NCBI RefSeq assembly: GCF_021495345.1
Contig: NZ_CP099397.1
Coordinates: 3,534,001-3,598,000 of the forward strand
Direction: 5' to 3'
From: Pseudomonas hydrolytica
GTDB taxonomy: Bacteria; Pseudomonadota; Gammaproteobacteria; Pseudomonadales; Pseudomonadaceae
Length of the DNA stretch: 64,000 nt
A program made the position numbers and the translations under genes. Positions 55,818 through 64,000 of this stretch are shown piece after piece; within the stretch, counting starts at the first letter, position 1, and every line of letters starts with the position of its first letter. Under the pieces are notes generated by a model. The model worked only from the letters and a program-made list of their open reading frames with translations, was not told the origin of the DNA and ran no database searches.

Positions 55818-56519
55818 ATGACCGACCTCAGCTCGTTCGACATCACCCGCAAATGGCCCGCCCAGCATCCCGAGCACCTGCAGCTCTACTCGCTGCCCAC
55901 GCCCAACGGCGTCAAGGTCTCGATCATGCTGGAGGAAATCGGCCTGCCCTACGAGGCGCATCTGGTCAGCTTCGACAGCAACGATCAGTTCAGCCCGGAG
56001 TTTCTCTCCCTGAGCCCCAACAACAAGATTCCCGCCATCCTCGACCCCAATGGCCCCGAGGGACAGCCGCTGGCGCTGTTCGAGTCCGGCGCGATTCTGC
56101 TCTACCTCGCGGAAAAGACCGGCAAGTTGCTGTCGCAGTCGCCTGCGGTGCGCTACCAGACCATCCAGTGGCTGATGTGGCAGATGGGCGGTGTCGGCCC
56201 GATGTTCGGCCAGCTCGGTTTCTTCCACAAGTTCGCCGGCAGCGAGTACGAAGACAAGCGTCCGCGCGACCGTTACGTGGCCGAATCGGCGCGCCTGCTC
56301 GGCGTGCTCGACCAGCACCTGCAGGGCCGCGACTGGATCGCCGGCGAGTACAGCATCGCCGACATCGCCGTGTTCCCCTGGATTCGCAACCTGGTGGGCT
56401 TCTACGAAGCCGCCGAGCTGGTGCAGTTCGAGCGCTTCGCCAACGTGCGCCGCGTGCTCGACGCCTTCCTCGCCCGCCCGGCGGTACAGCGCGGCCTGAC
56501 CATTCCGGCACGCGGCTGA
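55818..56519 (+). CDS. Glutathione S-transferase family protein (YfcG/YghU type)
   Basis: Protein of 233 residues. N-terminal thioredoxin-like domain LQLYSLPTPNGVKVSIMLEE and SLSPNNKIPAILDPNGPEG with FESGAILLYLAEKTGKLL; C-terminal helical domain QTIQWLMWQMGGVGPMFGQL, WIAGEYSIADIAVFPWIRNL. The TPNG start of helix 1 marks the Nu-class with disulphide-bond reductase activity on glutathione disulphide. Monocistronic. Physiological substrate unknown. Confidence 0.93.
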   Translation: MTDLSSFDITRKWPAQHPEHLQLYSLPTPNGVKVSIMLEEIGLPYEAHLVSFDSNDQFSPEFLSLSPNNKIPAILDPNGPEGQPLALFESGAILLYLAEKTGKLLSQSPAVRYQTIQWLMWQMGGVGPMFGQLGFFHKFAGSEYEDKRPRDRYVAESARLLGVLDQHLQGRDWIAGEYSIADIAVFPWIRNLVGFYEAAELVQFERFANVRRVLDAFLARPAVQRGLTIPARG

Positions 56520-56575
56520 TCGTGTCACGGGAGTCGGCATGCCGGCTCCCGCAGCGCCCTTCCCGCCGGGTCGAG

Positions 56576-57892
56576 CTAGGCCTGGCTGGCCCTGGCCACC
56601 TGCTGCTCGGCACCGCGCTGATCGGCCTGCCCGCCCAGATACCAGCCGAGCAACCCCCACAGCGCTGCGCTGGCCGCACCCACCAGCGCCACCAGCCAGG
56701 CGCCCTGGGCGAGCATGTCCAGCAGGCTCTTGAGCCAGCCACTCATCGCATCGCCGGCGCGGTAGACCACGGTGTCGATGAAGTTCTTCGCCTTGTACTT
56801 GCTCTCGGCATCCAGCGGCGCGAAGAGCATCTCCCGCCCCGGCCGCACGAAGGCGTATTCACCGATGCGCCGCACGATCATCAGCGCTGCCAGCATGGCG
56901 AAGGTCGGCATCAAGGCCAGGCCGATGAAGCCGACACACACCAGCAGCGGCACGCAGGCCAGCAGCACGCGCACACCCAGGCGTCGCGCAATGCGCCCGG
57001 TGATGAACAGCTGGGCGATCAGCGCGCCGGCCTGCACCACGAAGTCGATCACCCCGAACACCCGCACCTGCGCGGCGCGATCCGGAAACAGCTCGGCCAC
57101 CAGGCGAGCCTGCTCGAAGTAGAGAAAGGTGCTGGCCGTGGCCAGCAGGATGACGAAACCGGCGATACCAAACAGGTAGGGCGAAGACAGCACGCGCATC
57201 AGACCGCTGAACGGGTTGCCCGGTACCGGGCGCCGCGGGCTCTCCGCCTGCACCGCGCCTGCCCGTCCCGCGCCACCCTGCTCGCGCCAGCGCATCAACA
57301 CCTGTTTCAGCGACAGCGCTACGGCCAGCAACACCGCGGCCAGCAGGATCAAGCCACTCTGCCCCAGCGTGCTCACCAGCAAGGCACTCAGCGCCGGGCC
57401 GACCAGGCCGCCGACACTGGCACCGGCGGCGATGAAGGCAAACAGGCGCTTGGCCTGCTCGCTGTCAAACACGTCGGCCATCAGGCTCCAGGCCACCGAG
57501 ACGACGAACAGGTTGTAGACCGAAATCCACACGTAGAAGCTGCGCGCCAGCCACACGCTTTCATCCGCACCGAAGAACAACAGGGCGAACAACGCCAGGT
57601 TCAGGGTGAAGAAGCCATACACCCAGTCGATGAAGTGGAGCCGCGGCACCCGCGAACTCAGCCAGGCGAACAGCGGCACCGCGATCAGCATCACCACGAA
57701 GGTGGCGGTGAACAGCCACTGCAGGTTCTCCACGCCGGAGACGATGCCCATGGCCTCGCGGATCGGCCGCAGCATGAAGTAGCCCGAGAACAGGCAGAAG
57801 AACAGGGCGAAACCGGCCAGCGCCGGCCACAGCTCGTTGCGCTGCGCGTTGATGGCCACGGCCACGCGCTGCGACATGCTTAACGATGACAT
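56576..57892 (-). CDS. MFS transporter of the NTP-carrier-like group
   Basis: Protein of 438 residues with about 12 hydrophobic helices (ALAGFALFFCLFSGYFMLRP, FTATFVVMLIAVPLFAWLSS, GLILLAAVLLAVALSLKQVL, LVGAASAALWGLLGWYLGG). The LRPIREAMGI segment early in the protein is typical of major facilitator proteins related to the ATP/ADP carrier group in free-living bacteria. Start MSSLSMSQRVAVAINAQR has GAGGA upstream. It lies 46 bases after the SDR gene in the same direction, possibly one transcript. Substrate unknown. Confidence 0.88.
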   Translation of the reverse strand: MSSLSMSQRVAVAINAQRNELWPALAGFALFFCLFSGYFMLRPIREAMGIVSGVENLQWLFTATFVVMLIAVPLFAWLSSRVPRLHFIDWVYGFFTLNLALFALLFFGADESVWLARSFYVWISVYNLFVVSVAWSLMADVFDSEQAKRLFAFIAAGASVGGLVGPALSALLVSTLGQSGLILLAAVLLAVALSLKQVLMRWREQGGAGRAGAVQAESPRRPVPGNPFSGLMRVLSSPYLFGIAGFVILLATASTFLYFEQARLVAELFPDRAAQVRVFGVIDFVVQAGALIAQLFITGRIARRLGVRVLLACVPLLVCVGFIGLALMPTFAMLAALMIVRRIGEYAFVRPGREMLFAPLDAESKYKAKNFIDTVVYRAGDAMSGWLKSLLDMLAQGAWLVALVGAASAALWGLLGWYLGGQADQRGAEQQVARASQA

Positions 57893-57938
57893 GGCAAATT
57901 CCTCGAAGGGGCGCGCCTGCACGGCGCGCCGAGATGAT

Positions 57939-58988
57939 TCAGCCGTACTTCACGCCCGTTAGGCGCTCGGCCACCGACCACAGGCGCGCCGCATCAGCGG
58001 CATCCGCCGCAGCAGCCGGTACCTTGGCCAGCCCCAGGGGGCCGCGCTTTTCCTCTTCGCCGGTCGGCCCGTAGTAACGGCCACCCTCGGCCTCGGCCGC
58101 CGTCGCCGCAAACAGTGACGACAGCGCGCCCTGCGCCGCCGAGTGATAGACCTCGCGATCCTTCGCCCACTGGCGGGCGAACTCGCTGTCCAGTCCCGGC
58201 CCGCGCTCGACCAGCTCGGTGACGGCCACGCCAGGATGCGCGGCGATGCTGCGCACGCCCCAGTTGTTGGCCAGACTGCGCCGCTGCAGCTCGAAAGCCA
58301 TCATCAGACAGGCCAGCTTCGACTGGGCGTAAGCCGCATAGGGGTCGTAGCTGCGCTCGGACTGCAGGTCGTCGAAATCGATCCGGCCACGATTGACGGC
58401 GATGCTCGCCAGCGTCACCACGCGCGGATCGGATGACTTGCGCAGCGACGACAGGAGCAAACCGGTCAGGGCGAAATGGCCGAGGAAGTTGGTCGCCAGC
58501 TGCATCTCGAAACCGTCGCGAGACACGCCGCGCTGCGGCGGCGCCATGATCGCGGCATTGTTGATCAGCACGTCCAGTGCCTCACCCTCGGCATTCAGGC
58601 GCTGAGCCAGGCTGCGTACCGAGGCCAGGTCGGCCAGGTCCAGCTGTTCGAAACGCAACTGGGCCTGCGGCACCTGGGCACGAATGCGTTCGATGCTCTC
58701 GGCGCCACGCTGCGAGTTGCGCGCGGCGATGATCACCTGCGCGCCAGCGCGGCTGAGCGCCAGAGCATCCTCGAAGCCCATGCCGCTGCTGCCGCCGGTG
58801 ACCAGCATGCGCTTGCCGGTCAAAGGCGGCATGTCCGTCGCCTGCCAGCCCGTTGCGGTGTCGGCCCAGGCGAACCTCGGTATGCCGCCCAGCACCCCCT
58901 GCAAGGCAAGACTGCCGCCCACCATGCCGAACAGCTTCAGTGCATCACGGCGCGTATGGCCCAGCCCCGCTTCGTTTCTCTTGCTCAT
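57939..58988 (-). CDS. Tat-exported short-chain dehydrogenase/reductase
   Basis: Protein of 349 residues. Twin-arginine signal GHTRRDALKLFGMVGGSLAL in the first 35 residues, then an SDR Rossmann domain: KRMLVTGGSSGMGFEDALAL (TGxxxGxG), ALDVLINNAAIMAPPQRGVS, and YDPYAAYAQSKLACLMMAFE with catalytic Tyr and Lys. Most SDRs are cytoplasmic, so Tat export is uncommon. Divergent from the LysR gene at 59276, the likely regulator. Substrate unknown. Confidence 0.9.
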   Translation of the reverse strand: MSKRNEAGLGHTRRDALKLFGMVGGSLALQGVLGGIPRFAWADTATGWQATDMPPLTGKRMLVTGGSSGMGFEDALALSRAGAQVIIAARNSQRGAESIERIRAQVPQAQLRFEQLDLADLASVRSLAQRLNAEGEALDVLINNAAIMAPPQRGVSRDGFEMQLATNFLGHFALTGLLLSSLRKSSDPRVVTLASIAVNRGRIDFDDLQSERSYDPYAAYAQSKLACLMMAFELQRRSLANNWGVRSIAAHPGVAVTELVERGPGLDSEFARQWAKDREVYHSAAQGALSSLFAATAAEAEGGRYYGPTGEEEKRGPLGLAKVPAAAADAADAARLWSVAERLTGVKYG

Positions 58989-59146
58989 TGCAGCTTCCTC
59001 CTATCCGTTAGCTCGATGCGCCAAACCAGGCAACGGCGCAGGACATAGGGTGCGAGTAGAAACACTGTTCGATAAGCCGGTCACGAGCGAACACGGTATA
59101 CGGCCAGGCGTACAGTTACCGGGTATTGCCAGCATCGATCAGCTGC

Positions 59147-59204
59147 GTAGCCCAGGTGCAATCCGGGGCGGTTGGTAGGCATTCCCGGATTTCATCCGGG
59201 CTAC
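59147..59204. repeat. Inverted repeat of the GTAGCCCGGAT type
   Basis: GTAGCCCAGGTGCAATCCGG (59147-59166) and CCCGGATTTCATCCGGGCTAC (59184-59204) are inverted copies. A single copy lies at 38659-38678. It sits in the gap between the SDR and LysR genes. Confidence 0.8.
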
Positions 59205-59275
59205 AGCGCCCAGGATTGGCAAAGCGGGCGCTGCGCCGCATCATCGGACGCTTCGTCATTGCCCAGTCGACGCCC

Positions 59276-60199
59276 ATGCGCCAGCCGAACCTCTCCGACA
59301 TCGCTCTGTTCGCCGCCGTGGTCGAGGCAGGCGGTTTTCGTGCGGCGGCGCAGCGCCGCGGCACCTCAGCCTCGTCGCTCAGCGACTGCGTACGCCGCCT
59401 GGAACAGGAACTGGGCGTGCGCCTGCTCAACCGCACCACCCGCGGCCTGACGCCGACGGAAATCGGTGCGCGTCTGCTGGAGCGCCTGCGCCCGGCGCTG
59501 GACGAGATCAACGCCGCGCTGAACGACCTGCAGGAAGACCCGCAGCATCCGGTCGGCTCGCTGCGCCTGCATGTACCGGGCGTGATCGCGCGGCACATCC
59601 TGCCGCCGCTGCTGGACGGTTTTCTCGCGCGTTACCCCGGCATCGCGCTGGAGGTGAACATGGACAACACCTTCATCGACGTGATCGGCGCCGGTTACGA
59701 CGCCGGCATCCGCTACGAGGAAAGCCTGGCCAAGGACATGATCGCCATCCCCATCGGGCCGCGCCGGCAGTGTTTCATGGCGGTTGCCGCGCCCAGCTAT
59801 CTGCAGCGCCACGGCACGCCGCAGCATCCCGGCGAACTGAGCGAGCACCGCCTGCTCGGCTACCGCTTCGCCAGCGGCAAGCTGGGTGTGTGGGAGTTCG
59901 AGCAGGATGGACGCACCTTGCGCATCGCCCCGGAGGGCAGGTTGGTCAGCTCATCGCAGGACCTGCTGATCGCCGCGGCCTGCACAGGCCACGGCATCCT
60001 CTACACCTTCGAGGAATACATCGCCGCGCACCTCGCCAGCGGTCAGCTGCAACCCATCCTGCATGACTGGTGGCAGCACTTCGAAGGGCCCTATCTGTAC
60101 TACCACAGCAGGCGCCATGTGCCGGCGCCGCTGCGCGCCTTCGTCGACTACGTGAAGGCCCTGAATACACCCGACCATTCGTCTCAAAGCCCGAAATAG
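59276..60199 (+). CDS. LysR-family transcription regulator
   Basis: Regulator of 307 residues. N-terminal winged helix (LSDIALFAAVVEAGGFRAAA, SASSLSDCVRRLEQELGVRL, LNRTTRGLTPTEIGARLLER) and a C-terminal inducer-binding domain (GSLRLHVPGVIARHILPPLL, GYDAGIRYEESLAKDMIAIP). The ATG at 59276 opens the HTH; the frame continues upstream into repeat DNA. Divergent from the Tat-SDR and transporter pair, which are its likely targets. Confidence 0.92.
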   Translation: MRQPNLSDIALFAAVVEAGGFRAAAQRRGTSASSLSDCVRRLEQELGVRLLNRTTRGLTPTEIGARLLERLRPALDEINAALNDLQEDPQHPVGSLRLHVPGVIARHILPPLLDGFLARYPGIALEVNMDNTFIDVIGAGYDAGIRYEESLAKDMIAIPIGPRRQCFMAVAAPSYLQRHGTPQHPGELSEHRLLGYRFASGKLGVWEFEQDGRTLRIAPEGRLVSSSQDLLIAAACTGHGILYTFEEYIAAHLASGQLQPILHDWWQHFEGPYLYYHSRRHVPAPLRAFVDYVKALNTPDHSSQSPK

Positions 60200-60274
60200 A
60201 GCGGCCGCGAATATCCAGGCAATGCGCTCGGAGATTATAATCGCGCGCTTGCTTTTACCTGCCAGGTCCTCCCG

Positions 60275-61474
60275 ATGAACAACCCTGCCGCCACTGCCGC
60301 GACCTCGCTGTCGCCTGGCGCGATTCTCCTCATTCAGCTCGCCCTGGCCCTCGGCGGCTTCGCCATCGGCACCGGCGAGTTCGCCATCATGGGCCTGATG
60401 CCCAACGTCGCCGCCGACCTTGGCGTCAGCGAACCGCAGGTCGGCCATGTGATCAGCGCCTACGCCCTGGGCGTGGTGGTCGGCGCACCGACCCTCGCCC
60501 TGCTCGGCGCACGCCTGCCCAGGCGCGTCCTGCTTCTGCTGCTGATGGGCTGCTTCGCCCTTGGCAACTTCGCCAGCGCCCTGGCGCCGGGCTACGAGCC
60601 GCTGCTGATCTTCCGCTTCATCGCCGGCCTGCCCCACGGCGCCTACTTCGGCATCGCCATGCTGGTGGCCGCGTCCATGGCGCCGCCGCACAAACGCGCC
60701 AAGGCGGTGAGCCGGGTGCTGGCCGGCCTGACCGTGGCCATCCTGATCGGCAACCCGCTGGCCACCTGGCTCGGCCAGTTCATGAGCTGGCGCTACGCCT
60801 TCGCCCTGGTCGGCATCATCGCCATCACCACCATCGCCATGGTGGCGATCTTCCTGCCGGCCGATCCCAACGAGCAGCGCAGCAGCCCCAAGGGCGAGCT
60901 GCGCGCCTTCAACCGTGCGCCGATCTGGCTGGCCCTGGGCATCGGCGCCATCGGTTTCGCCGGCATGTTCTGCGTGTTCAGCTACATGGCGCCCACACTG
61001 CTGCACGTCACCCAGGTCGGCCCCGGCTGGATTCCCCTGGCCATGGGCGTGTTCGGTGCCGGCTGCATCGTCGGCAACAGCGCCGGCGGCTGGCTGTTCG
61101 ATCGCCTGCGCCTGCGTGCCGTGGCCTGGATCCTGGCGTGGAGCACCCTGGTGCTGCTGGTCTTCCCCTTCGCCGCGCACAGCCTCTGGACCATCCTGCC
61201 GGCGATCTTCGCCATCGGCACCATGATCGCCCTCGGCCCCGCATTGCAGACCCACCTGATGGACGTCGCCACCGGCGCGCAGACGCTGGCGGCCGCCTCC
61301 AACCACGCCGCGTTCAACCTCGCCAATGCCCTCGGTCCCTGGCTCGGCGGCCTGGCCATCAGCGCCGGTATGAGCTGGACCGTCACCGGCTATATCGGCG
61401 CCATCACCGCCATCGCTGGCCTGGCGCTGTTCGCCTGGGCCTGGAAGGTGCAGCAGCGCAACGTGCGGAACTGA
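60275..61474 (+). CDS. MFS efflux-type transporter (AraJ/NepI-like)
   Basis: Protein of 399 residues with 12 predicted helices. Motifs of the DHA1 group: FAIGTGEFAIMGLMPNVAAD, LGVSEPQVGHVISAYALGVV, APTLALLGARLPRRVLLLLL, FRFIAGLPHGAYFGIAMLVA. These fit sugar- or nucleoside-efflux proteins such as AraJ and NepI. Follows the LysR gene by 75 bases in the same direction. Substrate unknown. Confidence 0.9.
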   Translation: MNNPAATAATSLSPGAILLIQLALALGGFAIGTGEFAIMGLMPNVAADLGVSEPQVGHVISAYALGVVVGAPTLALLGARLPRRVLLLLLMGCFALGNFASALAPGYEPLLIFRFIAGLPHGAYFGIAMLVAASMAPPHKRAKAVSRVLAGLTVAILIGNPLATWLGQFMSWRYAFALVGIIAITTIAMVAIFLPADPNEQRSSPKGELRAFNRAPIWLALGIGAIGFAGMFCVFSYMAPTLLHVTQVGPGWIPLAMGVFGAGCIVGNSAGGWLFDRLRLRAVAWILAWSTLVLLVFPFAAHSLWTILPAIFAIGTMIALGPALQTHLMDVATGAQTLAAASNHAAFNLANALGPWLGGLAISAGMSWTVTGYIGAITAIAGLALFAWAWKVQQRNVRN

Positions 61475-61539
61475 GGGATGCATGACGGTGCTGCGACAGG
61501 TATCTTCTGCCTCCCGAGCCACCGTCATGAACCCATTCG

Positions 61540-62097
61540 ATGATTGCCCAGCTTCTGCGCTTCGCCCTGATCGGCACTGCCCTGCTCGCCCCGCTCCATG
61601 CCCAGGCCAGGGTTGAGGTCGAGTTTCACGACGGCCTGCTGGCGGCGAAGATTTCCGAAGAGATAGTGCCCGGCGACTACGAAAAGTTGCTGCAGGGCCT
61701 GCGCGCCCATCCCGGCAAGCACAAGCGCAAGATCGTGCTGCTCGACAGCATCGGCGGCAGCGCGCCGGAGGCCATTCGCATGGGCCGCCTGCTGCGGGAA
61801 ACCGGCTTCGAGGCGCTGGTGCCTTCCGGTGGCATCTGCCAGGGCAGCTGCATCTACCTGCTGGCCGCCGGCACCAAGCGCACCGTCAACGGCCACGTGG
61901 CCCTGCGCCGCCCGCCCTTCCCTGCCGGCGACTCGGCCCAGGCGCAGGCCGCCCACGGCCGCGAGCATTTCAGCCCGGCCAAGTACTTTCGCGACATGGG
62001 CGTCGATATCTCCCTGGCCGAGGACATCTACAAGGTGGCGCCTGGCCGCCTGCAGCTGCTGACCCGGGACGACCTGGCGCGCTATCGGCTGAAATGA
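61540..62097 (+). CDS. Periplasmic ClpP/crotonase-like protein
   Basis: Protein of 185 residues with signal peptide IAQLLRFALIGTALLAPLHA. The mature part has a ClpP-like arrangement: KIVLLDSIGGSAPEAIRMGR, then EALVPSGGICQGSCIYLLAA with a serine at the nucleophile position. The two cysteines in ICQGSCIY could form a disulphide. Such small secreted ClpP-like proteins are common in proteobacteria but not characterised. Standalone gene. Confidence 0.8.
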   Translation: MIAQLLRFALIGTALLAPLHAQARVEVEFHDGLLAAKISEEIVPGDYEKLLQGLRAHPGKHKRKIVLLDSIGGSAPEAIRMGRLLRETGFEALVPSGGICQGSCIYLLAAGTKRTVNGHVALRRPPFPAGDSAQAQAAHGREHFSPAKYFRDMGVDISLAEDIYKVAPGRLQLLTRDDLARYRLK

Positions 62098-62317
62098 CAA
62101 GGCATCCTTGCCCGAAGCGAAACAAATGGATATTGTCTCGGCCGGCATAGCAATACGCCATCAAAGAAACGGAATTCGATCATGCGCAGCGATGCATGCG
62201 GGCAAGCCCCTCTCCTCGTGCCACTCCTCTTCCGTGACCGGAATCTCGACGCCCAACAACCCATGCCGTCGAGCCTTCCTGCTGTGCCGTTCTCATTCCA
62301 CAGACTCCGGAGTCATC

Positions 62318-62776
62318 ATGTTGAAGAAACTGGCCTTTGCTGCCTTCGCATCCTCGCTGCTCGTCGGCTGTGCATCGGTCCCCATGGAAGACAAGAACGC
62401 TTCTGCCGCAGCCAAGCAGTACCCCACGCCACCGGCCGGTAGCGCCGGACTCTATATCTACCGCACCTCGGGTGCAGGCACTGCGCTGAAGAAGGACATT
62501 TGGCTCAACGATAAATGCATCGGCGAATCAGCACCCAACGTGTTCTTCTACGAACAGGTCAAGGGTGATGTCGAACACAAGATTTCTACCGAATCCGAGT
62601 TCTCTCCGAACGATCTGCTGGTCAAGACCGAAAGCGGCAAGAATTACTTCGTCAAGCAGTACATCAAAATGGGAGTGTTCGTCGGCGGTGCCAATCTGGA
62701 ACTGGTCAACGAGCAAGAAGGCAAGCAAGCCGTATCGAAACTGGAGATGGCCAGCAAGGGCAATTGCTCCAAGTAA
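62318..62776 (+). CDS. DUF2846 lipoprotein
   Basis: Protein of 152 residues with lipoprotein signal MLKKLAFAAFASSLLVGCAS. The mature domain has the DUF2846 features (AGLYIYRTSGAGTALKKDIW, LNDKCIGESAPNVFFYEQVK, YIKMGVFVGGANLELVNEQE). GGAG stands six bases before the ATG. GC content is somewhat lower than neighbouring genes. Function of the family is unknown. Shares a terminator with the transporter that follows. Confidence 0.9.
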   Translation: MLKKLAFAAFASSLLVGCASVPMEDKNASAAAKQYPTPPAGSAGLYIYRTSGAGTALKKDIWLNDKCIGESAPNVFFYEQVKGDVEHKISTESEFSPNDLLVKTESGKNYFVKQYIKMGVFVGGANLELVNEQEGKQAVSKLEMASKGNCSK

Positions 62777-62834
62777 CGCCCACCCCCAACCGAGGCCGGG
62801 GCCAGCCCTCTCCGGCAGTGCTCCCTCATAAAAA

Positions 62835-62867
62835 ACGCCGCGCCCCTCGAAAGGAGCGCGGCGTGTT
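62835..62867. terminator. Bidirectional terminator between DUF2846 and CitMHS genes
   Basis: Stem ACGCCGCGC/GCGCGGCGT with a 13-15 base loop, A run before and T run after, between two converging stops. Confidence 0.85.
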
Positions 62868-62885
62868 TATTCGCGCGCATGCAGG

Positions 62886-64000
62886 TTAGAACAAACCCAG
62901 CCCCCAGGCCGCGCCGAACAGCACCAGCGAGAAGCCCCACATCCACCACAGCGAGTAGCGGATGTGCCGACCCAGGTCCAGCCCGGCCAGGCCCAGCGCC
63001 AGCCATAGCGCCGGCGAGAAGGGGCTGATGAAGGTACCGATGATGTTGCCGATGGTCAGCGCATAGACCACGCTGGCCGGCTCCACGCCCTGGCCACCGA
63101 CCACTTCCAGCGTCACCGGCAGCAGGCCGAAGTAGTAGGCGTCGGTGCTCAGCATCAGCTCCATCGGCAGGCCGAACAGGCCGAGCACGATATGCATCTG
63201 CCCCACCAGCGGCGCGGGCAGCACACCGGCCAGGTCCTTGGCGATGGAGGTGAGCATGCCGGTGCCGGTAAAGATGCCGAGCATCGAGCCCGCCGCCAGG
63301 ATGATCATGCCCATGCTCAAGGCAGCCGGTGCATGGGCCGAGATGCGCTGCATCTGTGCCTTGCCGCCCGGATAGTTGATCAGCAGCGCCAGGCACAGGC
63401 CGATCATGAAGATGTAGCCGGCCGGCAGCACGCCGGAGAACAGCGACACCAGCACCGCGAGGAACAACGCGGCATTGGCCCAGAGCAAACGCGGACGCTC
63501 CAGCTCGCGCTCCTCGGCGCTCGGCTCGTGCAGGTCGCTGGTGGTTTCCACCAGCACGCCTTCGTCGCCGGCCTTGCCTGCGGCGATACGGCGCTGCTCG
63601 CGCCACCCCAGCAGCGCCGCCAGGGCGATCAGCAGCACCACGCCGACGCCCTGGATGGTGATCAGCGGCCGCCACAGTTCGGTGACTTCGATGCCGGTCA
63701 CCGCCGAAGCACGGCCCAAGGGCCCGGCCCAGGGCAACATGTTGAAGATGCCGGCACCGAGCGCCAGCAGCAGAAGCATCAGGTAGGGGCTCATGCGCAG
63801 CTGCTTGTACAGCGGCAGCAGCGCAGGAATGGTCAGCAGGAAGGTGGTGGCGCCGGCACCGTCGAGATGCGCCAGCATGCCGATGATGGCCGTGGCCACG
63901 GTCACGGCGATGACGTTGCCGCGGGTCAGGCGCACCATGCCGCCGATCAGCGGGCGGAACAGTCCGGTGTCCTGCAACACGCCGAAGAAGGTGATGGCGA
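62886..64000 (-). CDS. CitMHS-family citrate/metal symporter, C-terminal part
   Basis: The frame runs to the window end without a start, so the N-terminus is missing; about 371 residues are visible. Multiple membrane helices: GNVIAVTVATAIIGMLAHLD, GATTFLLTIPALLPLYKQLR, VVLLIALAALLGWREQRR, MGMIILAAGSMLGIFTGTGM, LSTDAYYFGLLPVTLEVVGG and SLWWMWGFSLVLFGAAWGLG. The AITFFGVLQDTGLF and DGAGATTFL segments mark CitMHS, which imports citrate-Mg or similar complexes with protons. The GTG at 63980 is inside this longer frame and is not the start. Confidence 0.9.
   Translation of the reverse strand, partial: AITFFGVLQDTGLFRPLIGGMVRLTRGNVIAVTVATAIIGMLAHLDGAGATTFLLTIPALLPLYKQLRMSPYLMLLLLALGAGIFNMLPWAGPLGRASAVTGIEVTELWRPLITIQGVGVVLLIALAALLGWREQRRIAAGKAGDEGVLVETTSDLHEPSAEERELERPRLLWANAALFLAVLVSLFSGVLPAGYIFMIGLCLALLINYPGGKAQMQRISAHAPAALSMGMIILAAGSMLGIFTGTGMLTSIAKDLAGVLPAPLVGQMHIVLGLFGLPMELMLSTDAYYFGLLPVTLEVVGGQGVEPASVVYALTIGNIIGTFISPFSPALWLALGLAGLDLGRHIRYSLWWMWGFSLVLFGAAWGLGLF

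Overview
The window reads as a chromosome segment of a GC-rich Pseudomonas. I infer the mendocina/oleovorans/alcaliphila side of the genus, but this rests only on gene content and style and is not a formal placement. From memory, the gene order sulA - small genes - topA - fadAB - usp - uup - slt and later yegS-like - FGGY kinase - GlpD-like - FAD oxidase - AraC follows P. aeruginosa PA3008-PA3027. The other blocks look inserted into or attached to that backbone. No rRNA, tRNA, CRISPR array or intact insertion sequence was seen.

Layout. 1-14.7 kb is housekeeping: SOS division inhibitor end, topoisomerase I, the fadBA beta-oxidation complex, a universal stress protein, an ABC-F ATPase and the Slt lytic transglycosylase. 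15.2-16.8 kb holds an orphan 545-residue protein with five 11-residue repeats; upstream lies an exact match to the HrpL promoter consensus (hrp box), so it is a candidate type III secreted protein. 16.9-28.1 kb carries a MOSC protein, CheV and a complete chemosensory cluster (receptor-like protein, CheY, STAS protein, CheA, MCP, CheW, CheR, CheB), ending with a NarL-type regulator. 28.1-35.9 kb holds a lipid kinase, a pirin and an operon (alkyl-DHAP-synthase-like oxidase, GlpD-like dehydrogenase, FGGY kinase) under a divergent AraC regulator.

36.1-38.6 kb is an hvfABC/bufferin-type operon: a peptide with EGKCG repeats, its MNIO enzyme, the partner protein and DoxX. It is separated from an ECF sigma/anti-sigma pair (42.6-43.5 kb) by a lower-GC cassette. 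That cassette encodes a catalytically dead long-B prokaryotic Argonaute and a PD-(D/E)XK nuclease (39.1-42.5 kb), an abortive-infection-type defence module. Intergenic repeats surround it.

43.5-49.8 kb holds a FabH-like synthase, an FMN glutamate-synthase-like protein with a periplasmic binding protein, NadR/PnuC nicotinamide riboside salvage and a TPR membrane protein. 49.9-52.9 kb is a polymorphic-toxin locus: a toxin gene with two frameshifts whose sum is in frame, followed by three immunity-like genes and a decayed copy of the neighbouring monooxygenase 3' end. 52.9-64 kb is ordinary metabolism and transport (monooxygenase, lipoproteins, HIT, GST, two MFS transporters, Tat-SDR with LysR, ClpP-like protein, CitMHS transporter running off the window).

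The most rewarding regions are the Argonaute-nuclease module placed between the bufferin operon and its possible sigma factor, the hrp-box orphan, the chemosensory cluster with a CheZ-like motif in a receptor-like protein, the ether-lipid-like operon and the frameshifted toxin with its immunity array.
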